In this document: positions 52,095-61,620 of the stretch, one piece after another
Layout: each line of letters opens with the position of its first letter
How positions within the stretch are numbered: position 1 is the stretch's first letter
DNA from: Agrobacterium vitis
Lineage (GTDB): Bacteria; Pseudomonadota; Alphaproteobacteria; Rhizobiales; Rhizobiaceae
NCBI RefSeq assembly: GCF_013337045.2
Contig: NZ_CP118259.1
Location: 2,940,001 to 3,004,000, forward strand
DNA: 64,000 nt
Reading direction: 5' to 3'
The notes under the pieces: model-generated
What the model saw: only the letters and a program-made list of their open reading frames with translations
Database searches by the model: none
Told to the model about the DNA's origin: nothing
Position numbers and translations under genes: made by a program

Positions 52095-53150
52095 TCAACT
52101 GGAGGAAGTCCCGGCCCGTAACACCATCCCATAGAGATCCCGAGGCTCATCAGGGTCGGCCAGCAGGTCCAACTCGGTGAAAAGCCCGGTCTCAGCCAAC
52201 TTGCTGCGCACATAGCGCAGAGCCGAAAAATCCTCGATGGCAAAGCCGACCGAATCGAACAGGGTGATCTGGCGCGAATCGCTCCGTCCCTTGGCCGCGC
52301 CGGTCATGACCTGCCACAGTTCGGTGACGGGATGATCGGACGGCATTTGCTGGATCTCCCCCTCGATCCGGGTTTGGGGAGGATATTCGACGAAAATTTC
52401 GGCACGGTTGAGGATATCGCGGTGCAATTCAGTCTTGCCGGGGCAATCGCCGCCAACCGCGTTGATATGAACACCGGGGCCGACCATGTTATCGGTGAGA
52501 ATGGTGGCGCATTGCTTGTCGGCGGTGACGGTGGTGATGATATCGGCGCCCTCGACCGCCTCCTGCGAGGAATGGCACAGCGTTATCGCCAATCCGCTTC
52601 CCCCAAGGTTGCGCAGGCATTTGTCGCTGGCACTACGATCGATATCATAAAGCCGAAGATGCGTCACGCCGCAGATCGCCTTGAAGGCCAGCGCCTGAAA
52701 CTCGGCTTGCGCGCCATTGCCAATCACCGCCATGCAGCGGGCATCGGGCCGGGCCAGGTATTTGGCCGCGACAGCCGAGGTCGCCGCCGTACGCAATGCC
52801 GTTAGAATGGTCATTTCCGACAGCAGCATCGGATAGCCATTGCCGACATCCGACAACACGCCGAAGGCTGTCACCGTCTGGCGGCCTTGGCGCATGTTCT
52901 TCGGATGGCCATTGACATATTTGAAGCCATAGAGCGTGCCGTCACTGGTCGGCATCAACTCGATCACCCCGTCGCTGGAATGGGAGGCGATGCGTGGCGT
53001 CTTGTCAAACACCTCCCAGCGGCGAAAGTCCTCCTCGATCACTTCGGCAAGTTCGGTCAGGAAGGTCTCGACCCCGATCCGCAGCACCAGTTTCATCATA
53101 TGATCGACGCTGACGAAGGGGACGATATTCAGATTGGCAATAGCACTCAT
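52095..53150 (-). CDS. ocd: Ornithine cyclodeaminase
   Basis: This 351-residue NAD-dependent enzyme converts ornithine to proline and ammonia. It shows the ornithine cyclodeaminase/mu-crystallin fold. An N-terminal substrate part has ELMPTSDGTLYGFKYVNGHP. The Rossmann motif is MAVIGNGAQAEFQALAFKAI, and the catalytic segment GVHINAVGGDCPGKTELH contains the active Asp. It is coupled to the arginase gene (TGATG), so the operon takes arginine to ornithine to proline. The TTG at 53153 is a less likely start. Confidence 0.93.
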   Translation of the reverse strand: MSAIANLNIVPFVSVDHMMKLVLRIGVETFLTELAEVIEEDFRRWEVFDKTPRIASHSSDGVIELMPTSDGTLYGFKYVNGHPKNMRQGRQTVTAFGVLSDVGNGYPMLLSEMTILTALRTAATSAVAAKYLARPDARCMAVIGNGAQAEFQALAFKAICGVTHLRLYDIDRSASDKCLRNLGGSGLAITLCHSSQEAVEGADIITTVTADKQCATILTDNMVGPGVHINAVGGDCPGKTELHRDILNRAEIFVEYPPQTRIEGEIQQMPSDHPVTELWQVMTGAAKGRSDSRQITLFDSVGFAIEDFSALRYVRSKLAETGLFTELDLLADPDEPRDLYGMVLRAGTSSS

Positions 53151-54082
53151 CAAACGCTCCCGGCGTAATCGCGTGTGGGGCGGTCCATGACCTGCCGTCC
53201 CATCAGGCTTGCCGTCAGATCGGCCATCAGGATGGCGGTACGGCCCCGCTCGTCCAGGAAAGGGTTGAGTTCGACCAGATCGAGGCTGGAGACTAGGCCG
53301 CTGTCATGCAGCATTTCCATCACCAGATGCGCCTCGCGGAAGGTGGCGCCACCCGGCACCGTGGTGCCAACGGCGGGCGCAATCATCGGATCGAGAAAAT
53401 CCACATCGAAACTGACATGCAGCAAGCCATTCGCGGCCCGAACCTTGTCCAGAAAAGCCCGCAGCAGCACGGCAACGCCATGCTCATCGATCATCCGCAT
53501 GTCATGCACGGTGATGCCGGTCCGGCGCAAAGCCGCCCGTTCGGCTGGATCGACACTGCGGATACCGATCATTGCCACACGAGCCGGATCGACCGCTTCG
53601 ACCAGATCCGGAAAATAGCCGGTAAACCCCGGTTGGCCGGTGAAATACGCGACCGGCGTACCATGCAGATTGCCGCTTTCCGTGGTCTCCAGCGTATGGA
53701 AATCGGTATGGGCATCCAGCCAGAGCACGAAAAGCGGGCGGCCTTGTTCCGCCGCCCGGCGCGCCAGTCCCGGCACCGTGCCAGCCGAAAGCGCGTGGTC
53801 ACCACCCAGAAATATCGGCATACCGTCCGCACTTTCGCGGTAGGCGACCTCGGACAAAGTCTCGATCCAGGCGACGGTTTCCGGCAGGTGATGCACAGCC
53901 GGATTGGGATGATTGAGGGTCTTGAAGGCGGCAGGCGCGACATTGCCGAGATCGGTAACGCGATGGCCAAGATCTTCCAGCATCGGGCCGAGCCCGGCGA
54001 TGCGCAGCGCACTCGGTCCCATTTCACAGCCCAGACGGCCCGCGCCGATCTGCAAGGGAACTCCGATCAATCTGCACTCCAT
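53150..54082 (-). CDS. Arginase
   Basis: This 310-residue ureohydrolase splits arginine to ornithine and urea. The binuclear manganese motifs are complete: GGDHALS, LDAHTDFHT, SFDVDFLDP and SSLDLVELNP. It is the first gene of an arginase-ocd operon, divergent from an Lrp-type regulator 78 nt away. The gap holds TTCAA-N4-TTGAA (54107-54120), a possible binding site for that regulator. Confidence 0.94.
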   Translation of the reverse strand: MECRLIGVPLQIGAGRLGCEMGPSALRIAGLGPMLEDLGHRVTDLGNVAPAAFKTLNHPNPAVHHLPETVAWIETLSEVAYRESADGMPIFLGGDHALSAGTVPGLARRAAEQGRPLFVLWLDAHTDFHTLETTESGNLHGTPVAYFTGQPGFTGYFPDLVEAVDPARVAMIGIRSVDPAERAALRRTGITVHDMRMIDEHGVAVLLRAFLDKVRAANGLLHVSFDVDFLDPMIAPAVGTTVPGGATFREAHLVMEMLHDSGLVSSLDLVELNPFLDERGRTAILMADLTASLMGRQVMDRPTRDYAGSV

Positions 54083-54160
54083 GCGTCTCTCCTGTTGTTG
54101 TCACTATTCAACCATTTGAAACTGGCGATTTGAACGATATAGATTGGCAATAATGTCCAT

Positions 54161-54652
54161 ATGGCTTATCGTTATGGCAGTTTTATTGCTCAAAGTGAGA
54201 AGGCCGTGGACGATCTCGATGAAAAGCTGGTCACGCTTCTGCGCCATAACGGCCGGCGCAGCATTTCCGATCTGGCGCTGGAAACCGGCGCGTCGCGTGC
54301 GACAGTCCGGGCGCGGTTGGAACGGCTGGAGCGTGATGGTACCATTCTCGGCTATACCGTGATCCTGCGGGCCGATACGGTCGATCTCGGTGTGCGTGGC
54401 ATCATGATGATCGAAATCCAGGGCCATGTCACCGACAAGGTGATCCGGGCTCTGAGCGGTTTTCCCGAGATTTCCGCCGTGCATTCGACCAATGGGCGCT
54501 GGGACCTGATCGTTGAACTGGGCGCGGCAACCCTGACGGATTTCGACAGTGTCTTGCGACGTGTGCGACTGGTTCCCGGCATTACCAATAGCGAAACCAG
54601 CCTCATTCTCTCGACGCCGCGCTCAACCCGGGCAAGGCTGTCGAAGCCGTGA
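54161..54652 (+). CDS. Lrp/AsnC family regulator of arginine catabolism
   Basis: This 163-residue protein has an N-terminal helix-turn-helix (about 15-65, DEKLVTLLRHNGRRSISDLALETGASRATVRARLERLERDG in two blocks) and a C-terminal ligand domain (about 75-150). It is divergent from arginase-ocd. By analogy with ArcR/PutR-type Lrp proteins of Agrobacterium, it probably activates that operon in response to arginine or ornithine. The ligand is inferred. Confidence 0.87.
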   Translation: MAYRYGSFIAQSEKAVDDLDEKLVTLLRHNGRRSISDLALETGASRATVRARLERLERDGTILGYTVILRADTVDLGVRGIMMIEIQGHVTDKVIRALSGFPEISAVHSTNGRWDLIVELGAATLTDFDSVLRRVRLVPGITNSETSLILSTPRSTRARLSKP

Positions 54653-54689
54653 GCTGAAACCGTCTCTGTAAAAAACACGAGACGAAAAA

Positions 54690-54715
54690 GGCCGTGCAGG
54701 ACGCCCCGCACGGCC
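54690..54715. terminator. Hairpin after the Lrp gene
   Basis: GGCCGTGC and GCACGGCC pair over 8 bp with a 10-nt loop; AAAAA precedes it. No T run follows on the plus strand, but on the minus strand the stem runs into CTTTTTCG. Confidence 0.6.
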
Positions 54716-54795
54716 TCATCTACCTCAAAACCTCATCCAGGGCATTTCACCCTTTGCAGCCGCAGGTCCGCCAGTGCGGTTAATACAATCAGAGG

Positions 54796-55227
54796 TTATT
54801 GTGGGTATATCACGCCTTTCTTAAGAATGACATTGGCATAAAGGCGGGGTTCGCCAGTTTGCACAACTGTATGGGCCGCCTTGACGCGGGGATAGAAATC
54901 CGGTCCCAGCAGCGGGACGACCGGCTGTTTTGGCTCATGGGCGGCGCAGCAGGCGATGATTTCGGCATGGACCGGGTCAAGTGCATCGCGATCCTTGCCG
55001 ACGGTGGAGCGGAAAATCGCTTCCGGCACGAAATCATCGATGGGCAGAACGGAGAGAATGGCATCCAGCACCGGAATAAGGCCGAGCCCATCCAGCCGCA
55101 CCAACCGCTTTGCATGTTCGAGACCCGGATAATTGCCATCGACAATGGCGATTTCATCGCCATGACCCATGGCCCGCAGGGTGGCCAACAATTCGGGACT
55201 AAGGATGGGGTTGAGGCCCTTCAGCAT
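54796..55227 (-). CDS. RbsD/FucU family sugar mutarotase
   Basis: This 143-residue member of the RbsD/FucU family contains MLKGLNPILSPELLATLRAM, then GHGDEIAIVDGNYPG with the catalytic His and Asp, and a C-terminal RLYANVILKKGV. These enzymes interconvert anomers of free sugars after transport. The length and motifs are closer to FucU (about 140) than to RbsD. Beside a fructose-type transporter, it may supply the ring form the kinase uses. Its start is immediately next to the ROK regulator stop. Confidence 0.87.
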   Translation of the reverse strand: MLKGLNPILSPELLATLRAMGHGDEIAIVDGNYPGLEHAKRLVRLDGLGLIPVLDAILSVLPIDDFVPEAIFRSTVGKDRDALDPVHAEIIACCAAHEPKQPVVPLLGPDFYPRVKAAHTVVQTGEPRLYANVILKKGVIYPQ

Positions 55228-56457
55228 TTACAGTAACTCCTTGAACAAAACATTCTGATCCAAAAGATAACGGGAAAACAGCGGCAGGCTGGCACCGCCA
55301 ACCGACCGTGCCTGGTGGCCCACGGCGCCTTCGACGATCTCGGGCATCAATACGCCCTGGAGGTCGAGATCACGCGCTGCCTCCTGTATGGCCACGACCA
55401 GACGCTGGCGCACCCATTGCGGAAAACCGCCATCGATGACGGCGGCGGAAAAGTCGATGATCGATGCCGCCGCCACAATCGCCTGGGCCAGCGCTGCGGC
55501 GGTATCGCGGATCCAGATTTCCAGCGGCTCGCCATAGTCCACCCAGTCGCTCGGCGAATACCACAGGGACTGGCTATCCTGTCCATAGTCGCGCAGCAGG
55601 TTTTCCAATACGAAAATCGACGCGATCTTCAAAAGCTGGACGGTTTTGCCATCGCGCCTTTGCACCGGCAACGGCCCAACCGCGCCAGCTGTGCCGGTGC
55701 GCCCGGAAAACAGCGAGGAATTCAGCACGATGCCGCCGCCCACGAAGGAGCCGAGGAAAAAATAGACGAAATCCGGATAGTGCGGCCCGACCCCGAACAC
55801 CAGTTCGGCAGCACAGGCGCTGGTCGCATCGTTCTGGATGAAGACCGGATAACCAATCCGGGCCGCGACATCGGCTTTCAGATCGGTATCGCGCCAGACA
55901 TCCATTTCCTCTGATGGCGCTCCGGTCTCTTCCGCCCAGCTCCACAGTTCGAACGGGGCTGCGATACCCACACCGGCAATTCGGGCCCGCTCCGCGACGG
56001 AAAGCCTGCCCTCAATATCGGAAATGCCGCCGACGATGAAATCCAGCAAGAGGCCGGGCATCGGATAAGGATAGGTCCGACGCACCTCATGGCGGATCGT
56101 GCCGACGAAATCCATCAGCACCAGATTGGCGCTTCGTCTTCCGATCTTGACCCCAAACGAATAGACCGCATCCGGATTGAGCCGCATCGGCACCGAAGGC
56201 TGGCCGACGCGTCCGCGCACCGGCTCTCCGCGCACCAGCAGCTTTTCGCGCTCCAGCACCCGCATGATCACCGTCACCGTCTGGGCCGAGAGACCGCTGC
56301 GCCGGGCAATTTCCGCCTTGGACAGGCTGCCATGCCGGCGCACCAGCGACATGACCAGCCGCTCGTTATAGGCGCGCACGCCGACCTGATTGGCGCCGCC
56401 ACTCGTCTCGAGGGCAGCGGGCGGCATCGCCAGACCCGCATTCATTCCCTCTGTCAT
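55228..56457 (-). CDS. frcR: ROK family transcriptional regulator (FrcR-like)
   Basis: This 409-residue ROK repressor has an N-terminal winged helix (about 35-90, RRHGSLSKAEIARRSGLSAQTVTVIMRVLE) followed by a sugar-kinase-like ROK domain. In the latter, FLGSFVGGGIVLNSSLFSGRTG is a glycine-rich effector site. The usual ROK zinc Cys motif is not clear. It is divergent from frcBCAK across 350 nt, which is the position of frcR in S. meliloti, so it likely controls that operon. Confidence 0.85.
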   Translation of the reverse strand: MTEGMNAGLAMPPAALETSGGANQVGVRAYNERLVMSLVRRHGSLSKAEIARRSGLSAQTVTVIMRVLEREKLLVRGEPVRGRVGQPSVPMRLNPDAVYSFGVKIGRRSANLVLMDFVGTIRHEVRRTYPYPMPGLLLDFIVGGISDIEGRLSVAERARIAGVGIAAPFELWSWAEETGAPSEEMDVWRDTDLKADVAARIGYPVFIQNDATSACAAELVFGVGPHYPDFVYFFLGSFVGGGIVLNSSLFSGRTGTAGAVGPLPVQRRDGKTVQLLKIASIFVLENLLRDYGQDSQSLWYSPSDWVDYGEPLEIWIRDTAAALAQAIVAAASIIDFSAAVIDGGFPQWVRQRLVVAIQEAARDLDLQGVLMPEIVEGAVGHQARSVGGASLPLFSRYLLDQNVLFKELL

Positions 56458-56807
56458 CGATCATCCTCCCATCCCGCCCAACCCGGCCAGAGAGCCGCGT
56501 GCGACAAGAATTTCCAGGCCCCGAGCTCCGCCGGATCGGCATTTCGCCATCCTGGCCCGGCAACCAATTCTGCTGAGCATCCTGCTCCGTATCAACCCGG
56601 CACAGGCTCCTCCCGCCCTGCCAAGACCGCGCCAAGCATGCCACAGTGGATTAATAATTCAACTCGATTTATTTATTGACAGGGATTTGGAATAGTGTTT
56701 TCTTGAGGCAGGAAGCATGGGGGGCCAACACGGGAGAGGTGATGGACCATGCGAACCGGACGGCCCCTTGAGAGGGTGCGTTTATCTTTGTCCTTGGGAG
56801 GATCCAT
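56458..56807. other. Divergent control region frcR / frcB
   Basis: This 350-nt gene-free region must contain the promoters of both directions. TTGACA at 56676-56681 is a candidate -35 for frcB, but the -10 is poor. An AT-rich block (56650-56680, with repeated ATTTATT) may include the ROK operator. A GGGAGG ribosome site precedes frcB. Confidence 0.55.
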
Positions 56808-57833
56808 ATGAAGACCAATTTGATCGGCGCCACGCTTGGCGCCCTGGCTCTTGGCGTTGTCTTTTCGACAGGCGCGCAGGCCGCTGACGTGTCAGCCTGC
56901 CTGATCACCAAAACCGATACCAATCCCTTCTTCGTCAAGATGAAGGAAGGCGCATCCGCCAAGGCCAAGGAACTGGGCGTTACGCTGAAGTCCTATGCCG
57001 GCAAGATCGACGGCGACAGCGAAAGCCAGGTTGCTGCGATCGAAACCTGCATTGCCGATGGCGCAAAGGGTATCCTGCTGACCGCCTCCGACACCAAGGG
57101 CATCGTGCCTGCCGTCAAGGAAGCCCGTGACGCCGGCCTTCTGGTTATTGCCCTCGACACGCCGCTCGACCCGGTCAATGCTGCGGATGCGACCTTCGCA
57201 ACCGACAACCTGCTGGCTGGCAAGCTGATTGGTCAGTGGGCTGCTGCAACGCTCGGCGACAAGGCCAAGGACGCCAAGGTTGCCTTCCTTGACCTGACGC
57301 CTGCCCAGCCATCGGTTGACGTCATGCGCGACCAGGGCTTCATGATCGGCTTCGGCATCGACCCGAAGGACCCGAACAAGATCGGCGACGAAACCGATCC
57401 GCGCATCGTTGGCCACGACATCACCAACGGTAATGAAGAGGGCGGCCGTACGGCCATGGAAAACCTTCTCCAGAAAAACCCGAATATCAACGTCGTCCAC
57501 ACGATCAATGAGCCTGCTGCTGCCGGTGCCTACGAAGCCCTCAAGGCCGTTGGCAAGCAGAAGGACGTGCTGATCGTATCGGTTGACGGCGGCTGCCCTG
57601 GCGTGAAAAACGTCAAGGAAGGCGTGATCGGCGCAACCTCGCAGCAATATCCGCTGATGATGGCTGCACTCGGCATCGAAGCAATCAAGAAGTTCGCCGA
57701 CACCGGCACCAAGCCGCAGCCTACCGCTGGCAAGGACTTCTTCGACACCGGTGTTTCGTTGGTCACCGACAAGCCGGCCAAGGGCGTTCCGTCGATTGAC
57801 GTTGCCGAAGGCCTGAAGAAGTGCTGGGGCTGA
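56808..57833 (+). CDS. frcB: Fructose ABC transporter substrate-binding protein FrcB
   Basis: This 341-residue periplasmic binding protein of the ribose/galactose (type I) class has a signal peptide of about 24 residues ending GAQA. From [21 protein letters not shown] onward it is nearly the same as S. meliloti FrcB as I recall it, including [20 protein letters not shown] and the C-terminal KCWG. That protein binds fructose, mannose and ribose. It is first in frcBCAK. Two hairpins separate it from frcC. Confidence 0.92.
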   Translation: MKTNLIGATLGALALGVVFSTGAQAADVSACLITKTDTNPFFVKMKEGASAKAKELGVTLKSYAGKIDGDSESQVAAIETCIADGAKGILLTASDTKGIVPAVKEARDAGLLVIALDTPLDPVNAADATFATDNLLAGKLIGQWAAATLGDKAKDAKVAFLDLTPAQPSVDVMRDQGFMIGFGIDPKDPNKIGDETDPRIVGHDITNGNEEGGRTAMENLLQKNPNINVVHTINEPAAAGAYEALKAVGKQKDVLIVSVDGGCPGVKNVKEGVIGATSQQYPLMMAALGIEAIKKFADTGTKPQPTAGKDFFDTGVSLVTDKPAKGVPSIDVAEGLKKCWG

Positions 57834-57856
57834 TCTGCTCCAAAAAAATTCGCAGT

Positions 57857-57929
57857 AGAAGGGCGGCTCAGGCCGCCCTTCTGGTAAGCGGTTTCTGCAA
57901 CCAAGGCTATCAGCAATAGCCCTTGGTTG
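57857..57929 (+). other. Two consecutive hairpins between frcB and frcC
   Basis: The first is AGAAGGGCGGC with GCCGCCCTTCT, a perfect 11-bp stem and 4-nt loop (57857-57882). The second pairs CAACCAAGG with CCTTGGTTG and extends over GGCTA/TAGCC with one bulge (57898-57929). Neither has a T run. Such hairpins protect the 3-prime end of binding-protein mRNA, giving more FrcB than FrcC and FrcA. Confidence 0.7.
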
Positions 57930-58029
57930 AATAAGTAAGTTCTACAATGCCGCAGGCGGCCGTCGGCAATTGGTGCCACGGTCCAGCCCGGCCCTCAAGC
58001 CTCAGAAGAGGTCCACGGGAGGAAAGCCG

Positions 58030-59112
58030 ATGAGCGAGCCAAAAGCCGCCACCAAACCTCATCTTGAATACGAGAATGTGCTGTCGGGCAGTGCCACTGC
58101 GGTCGCGCAGTTCGATACCAACGACAAGACGCCATTGCAAAAGTTTCAGCACTTCCTGCATTCCAGCCCGGCTGCCGTGCCGTTGATCGTGCTGATTCTG
58201 TCACTGATCGCGTTCGGCGTCATTCTGGGTGGCAAATTCTTTTCGCCCTTTGCCCTAACGCTGATTTTGCAGCAGGTTGCCATTACTGGCATCATCGGTG
58301 CAGCCCAGACCCTGATTATCCTCACCGCTGGTATCGACCTGTCGGTGGGCGCCATCATGGTCTTGTCTTCTGTCGTCATGGGGCAATTTGCCGTTCACTA
58401 TGGCGTGCCTGGCCCGCTTGCCGTGCTGTGCGGCTTTGCCGTCGGCGGCATTTGCGGCTTCATCAATGGCGTGCTGGTGGCCCGCGTCAAGCTGCCCCCC
58501 TTCATTGTCACGCTCGGCATGTGGCAGATCGTGCTGGCAGCCAATTTCCTGTATTCCGGCAACGAGACAATCCGCTCGCAAGACCTGGGCACCAATGCGC
58601 CCATCCTGCAATATTTTGGCCAAAGCTTTAAACTGGGCGGCGCCGTGCTAACCTATGGCGTGATTGCACTCGCCCTTCTGGTTGCCGTGCTCTGGTATGT
58701 CTTAAACAACACCGCCTGGGGCCGCCATCTCTATGCAGTTGGCGACGATCCCGATGCAGCGGAATTGTCTGGCGTCAATGTCAAACGCATGCTGATTTCC
58801 GTCTACACGCTTGCCGGCCTGATCTGTGCGCTGGGTGGTTGGGCGATGATTGGCCGTATCGGCTCGGTATCGCCAACGGCTGGTCAGTTTGCCAATATCG
58901 AATCCATCACCGCAGTGGTGATTGGCGGCATGTCGCTGTTTGGTGGCCGTGGTTCCATCATGGGCATGCTGTTTGGCGCGCTGATCGTCGGCGTATTCCA
59001 GCTTGGCCTGCGTATGGCCGGCACCGACCCGCAATGGACCTATATGCTGATTGGCGTGCTGATCATTGCCGCCGTTGCAATTGACCAATGGATCAGAAAG
59101 GTAGCTGGCTAA
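58030..59112 (+). CDS. frcC: Fructose ABC transporter permease FrcC
   Basis: This 360-residue RbsC-type permease has about eight to ten TM helices and an extended hydrophilic N terminus (about 45 residues). The family stretch ILTAGIDLSVGAIMVLSSVV and the coupling region AAELSGVNVKRMLISVYTLAGL are present. I start at MSEPKAATKPHLEYE (58030), with GGAGGAAAG upstream, not at the longer frame from 57970. The stop overlaps the ATG of frcA. Confidence 0.92.
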   Translation: MSEPKAATKPHLEYENVLSGSATAVAQFDTNDKTPLQKFQHFLHSSPAAVPLIVLILSLIAFGVILGGKFFSPFALTLILQQVAITGIIGAAQTLIILTAGIDLSVGAIMVLSSVVMGQFAVHYGVPGPLAVLCGFAVGGICGFINGVLVARVKLPPFIVTLGMWQIVLAANFLYSGNETIRSQDLGTNAPILQYFGQSFKLGGAVLTYGVIALALLVAVLWYVLNNTAWGRHLYAVGDDPDAAELSGVNVKRMLISVYTLAGLICALGGWAMIGRIGSVSPTAGQFANIESITAVVIGGMSLFGGRGSIMGMLFGALIVGVFQLGLRMAGTDPQWTYMLIGVLIIAAVAIDQWIRKVAG

Positions 59113-59894
59113 TGGCACAAGAACCCATTCTCACCGCCCGTGGCCTCGTCAAGCGTTATGGCCGTGTAACCGCCCTCGACAACGCCGATTTTGATCTGTA
59201 CCCGGGTGAAATTCTCGCGGTCATTGGTGACAACGGTGCTGGTAAGTCCTCGTTGATCAAGGCTATTTCCGGCGCCGTGACACCGGATGAAGGCGAGATC
59301 AAGCTCGAAGGCAAGACCATCAACTTCCGTTCGCCGATTGATGCCCGCAAGGCCGGCATTGAAACCGTGTATCAGAATCTTGCCCTGTCTCCGGCCCTCT
59401 CGATTGCCGACAACATGTTCCTGGGCCGTGAAATGCGCAAACCCGGCATCATGGGCAGCCTGTTTCGTGCTCTCGACAAGCCAGCTATGGACAAGTTTGC
59501 CCGTGAAAAGCTTTCCGAGCTTGGCCTTATGACCATCCAAAACATTAACCAGGCTGTGGAAACCCTCTCGGGTGGCCAGCGGCAGGGTGTTGCCGTGGCA
59601 CGCGCTGCGGCTTTCGGTTCGAAAGTGGTTATCCTCGACGAACCGACGGCGGCGCTCGGCGTCAAGGAAAGCCGCCGTGTGCTGGAGCTGATCCAGGACG
59701 TGCGCTCGCGCGGCATGCCGATCGTGCTGATTTCGCACAATATGCCGCATGTGTTCGAAGTGGCCGATCGCATCCATATCCACCGGCTTGGCAAGCGTCT
59801 CTGCGTGATCAATCCGAAGGATTACACCATGTCGGATGCCGTTGCCTTCATGACGGGCGCGAAGGAAGCCCCAGCGGAAGCGATTGCCGCATGA
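59112..59894 (+). CDS. frcA: Fructose ABC transporter ATPase FrcA
   Basis: This 260-residue single-domain ABC ATPase is half the length of RbsA-type proteins. It has Walker A GDNGAGKSS, signature LSGGQRQGVAVARA and Walker B VVILDEPTAALG. The start at 59112 (MAQEPILTARGLVKRYG) overlaps the frcC stop. It ends in an ATGA overlap with the kinase gene. Confidence 0.93.
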   Translation: MAQEPILTARGLVKRYGRVTALDNADFDLYPGEILAVIGDNGAGKSSLIKAISGAVTPDEGEIKLEGKTINFRSPIDARKAGIETVYQNLALSPALSIADNMFLGREMRKPGIMGSLFRALDKPAMDKFAREKLSELGLMTIQNINQAVETLSGGQRQGVAVARAAAFGSKVVILDEPTAALGVKESRRVLELIQDVRSRGMPIVLISHNMPHVFEVADRIHIHRLGKRLCVINPKDYTMSDAVAFMTGAKEAPAEAIAA

Positions 59895-60526
59895 CGGTTT
59901 CCGTCTCCTCGCTGACAGATGATATAATCCGGCTGGCCCAAGAGGCCAGCCGTTTCATGATCGCCGTTGCCGGACCGCCAGGCGCGGGCAAGTCCACCCT
60001 GTCGGAAGCCTTGCGCGAGGCGCTGATTGCGCGCGGCGAAACCGCGGAAATCCTGCCGATGGACGGGTTTCACATGGACAATGGCATTCTGGAACAGCGC
60101 GGCCTGCTGAAGCGCAAGGGCGCACCGGAAACCTTCGACGTGCGCGGCTTTCTCGACATCGTCACGGCGGTAAAAGCTGGCGACGAGGAGGTTCTCGTAC
60201 CGGTCTTTGACCGCGACCGCGAATTGGCTATTGCCTCGGCCCGGCCAATTGCACCGGACATCCGTTTCATACTGGTCGAGGGCAATTACCTGCTTCTCGA
60301 TCGCGCGCCCTGGACACGCCTGCAAAGCTGCTTCGACCTGACGGTCTTCGTCGGCCCACCGCTGGACGTGCTGGAACAGCGCCTGCGGGACCGTTGGGTT
60401 CATTACGGACTGGACGAGGCCGCAATCGCCTGGAAATTGAATGGCAACGACTTGCCGAATGGCCGATTGGTGATCGAAGCGTCCCGGCCCGCTGATATCA
60501 GTGTTGATATCGTCGCCATCGCGTGA
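59891..60526 (+). CDS. frcK: Sugar kinase-like P-loop protein FrcK
   Basis: This 211-residue kinase of the uridine kinase/pantothenate kinase group has the P-loop VAGPPGAGKSTLSEAL and the following LPMDGFHMDNGIL with a catalytic Asp. It is the last gene of frcBCAK, in the same order as S. meliloti, where its exact substrate was left open. Phosphorylation of the imported sugar is likely. Coupling to frcA supports this. Confidence 0.9.
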   Translation: MTVSVSSLTDDIIRLAQEASRFMIAVAGPPGAGKSTLSEALREALIARGETAEILPMDGFHMDNGILEQRGLLKRKGAPETFDVRGFLDIVTAVKAGDEEVLVPVFDRDRELAIASARPIAPDIRFILVEGNYLLLDRAPWTRLQSCFDLTVFVGPPLDVLEQRLRDRWVHYGLDEAAIAWKLNGNDLPNGRLVIEASRPADISVDIVAIA

Positions 60527-60588
60527 AACCGTATATTTCCTGGAAACAGGGTGGGATAAGCCTCGACTCCCACCAAAAATCTGCTTAC

Positions 60589-60608
60589 AAAATAAGCACG
60601 CTTATTTT
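60589..60608. promoter_or_regulatory. AT-rich perfect inverted repeat after frcK
   Basis: AAAATAAGC and GCTTATTTT pair perfectly with an AC spacer. The spacer is too short for a terminator loop, so it is more likely a protein-binding site in the promoter region of the amino acid transporter. Confidence 0.45.
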
Positions 60609-60647
60609 CAGCACAATGTCATTGACAGCTGCCCCCTTCCTCGCTCT

Positions 60648-60663
60648 ATTTGTATAGTCAAAT
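60648..60663. promoter_or_regulatory. Candidate HutC-type operator
   Basis: ATTTGTATAGTCAAAT is an imperfect palindrome with a GTATAGTC core, compatible with the GTnTAnAC-like sites of the HutC subfamily of GntR repressors. It lies 73 nt before the binding-protein gene. A GntR-like gene begins at the end of the window in the same operon. Confidence 0.4.
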
Positions 60664-60736
60664 GGCCGAGAAACGGCTGAGGGGAATTGCACCGGTACGA
60701 GAGATCGCCGGGTAGCGGGCAACTGGAGAAATTGTG

Positions 60737-61564
60737 ATGCAGAAAAGACTGTTGCTGAAGGCGGCGCTTGGGGCTGCCCTGTTGTTTGGCGCGAGCCTTT
60801 CGGCCCATGCCGAAGATGCGCTGGCGAAGATCAAGGCCGCAGGCACCTTGAAGGTCGGCACCGAGACCGCCTTTGCGCCCTTCGACTTTATTGATGCTGG
60901 CGACCACGTTGGCCTCAATGTCGATATGTTTGCAGAAATCGGCAAGGAACTTGGCGTGAAGATCGAGTGGATCGCGCTGCCCTGGGATGGCGTTCTGCCG
61001 GGCCTTGAAGCTGGCAAGTTCGATATTGTCGCTGGCCCCGCCACCATCACCAAGGCCCGCATGGAGCGCTATCGCTTCACTGCCCCGATTGCCGAAGCCA
61101 CGGTTGCCATCCTGAAAAAGGCCGGCGACAAGACCATCACCAAGCCGGAAGATCTGGCAGGCAAGGCGGTCGGCGTCGGCAAGGCCACCGCCCAACTGGC
61201 CCAGCTTCAGGAATTTTCGGCCACCTTGCCGAAAAAGATCGAGGTGCGTGAATATGTCTCCTTCAACGATGCCTATGCCGACATGGCGGCGGGCCGCGTC
61301 GTGGCAGTTGCCAATTCACTCCCCAATATCGCCTTCGTCGCCAAGCAGCGTAACGGCGCTTTCGAAGTCGTGCTGCCGCCATTCGGCAAGAAGAGCTATT
61401 TCGGCTTTATCGGCACCAAGGATGCCGACCACGCCAGCCTGATCGACGCCGTCGATGCCGCACTCATCAAGATGAAGAGCGATGGCCGCATGGCGAAATT
61501 GCAGGAAAAGTGGTTTGGCACCAAGTTTGATACGCCTGATAGCTTGAAAGACCCGGCGTTTTGA
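60737..61564 (+). CDS. Amino acid ABC transporter substrate-binding protein
   Basis: This 275-residue family 3 periplasmic binding protein has a signal peptide of about 24 residues ending SAHA. GTLKVGTETAFAPFDFIDAG and GVLPGLEAGKFDIVAGPATITKARMERYRFTAP are the normal ligand-site segments for polar amino acids, with the Arg that holds the carboxylate. I start at the ATG at 60737 with GGAG 8 nt upstream; a GTG one codon earlier is possible. The likely ligand is histidine because of the gene that follows the operon, but residues do not prove it. Confidence 0.88.
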   Translation: MQKRLLLKAALGAALLFGASLSAHAEDALAKIKAAGTLKVGTETAFAPFDFIDAGDHVGLNVDMFAEIGKELGVKIEWIALPWDGVLPGLEAGKFDIVAGPATITKARMERYRFTAPIAEATVAILKKAGDKTITKPEDLAGKAVGVGKATAQLAQLQEFSATLPKKIEVREYVSFNDAYADMAAGRVVAVANSLPNIAFVAKQRNGAFEVVLPPFGKKSYFGFIGTKDADHASLIDAVDAALIKMKSDGRMAKLQEKWFGTKFDTPDSLKDPAF

Positions 61565-61620
61565 GGTGAGCTATCCTGAGGCAATGCCTTTGGAGCAGCA
61601 TATAATCTCTTGATATGCCG

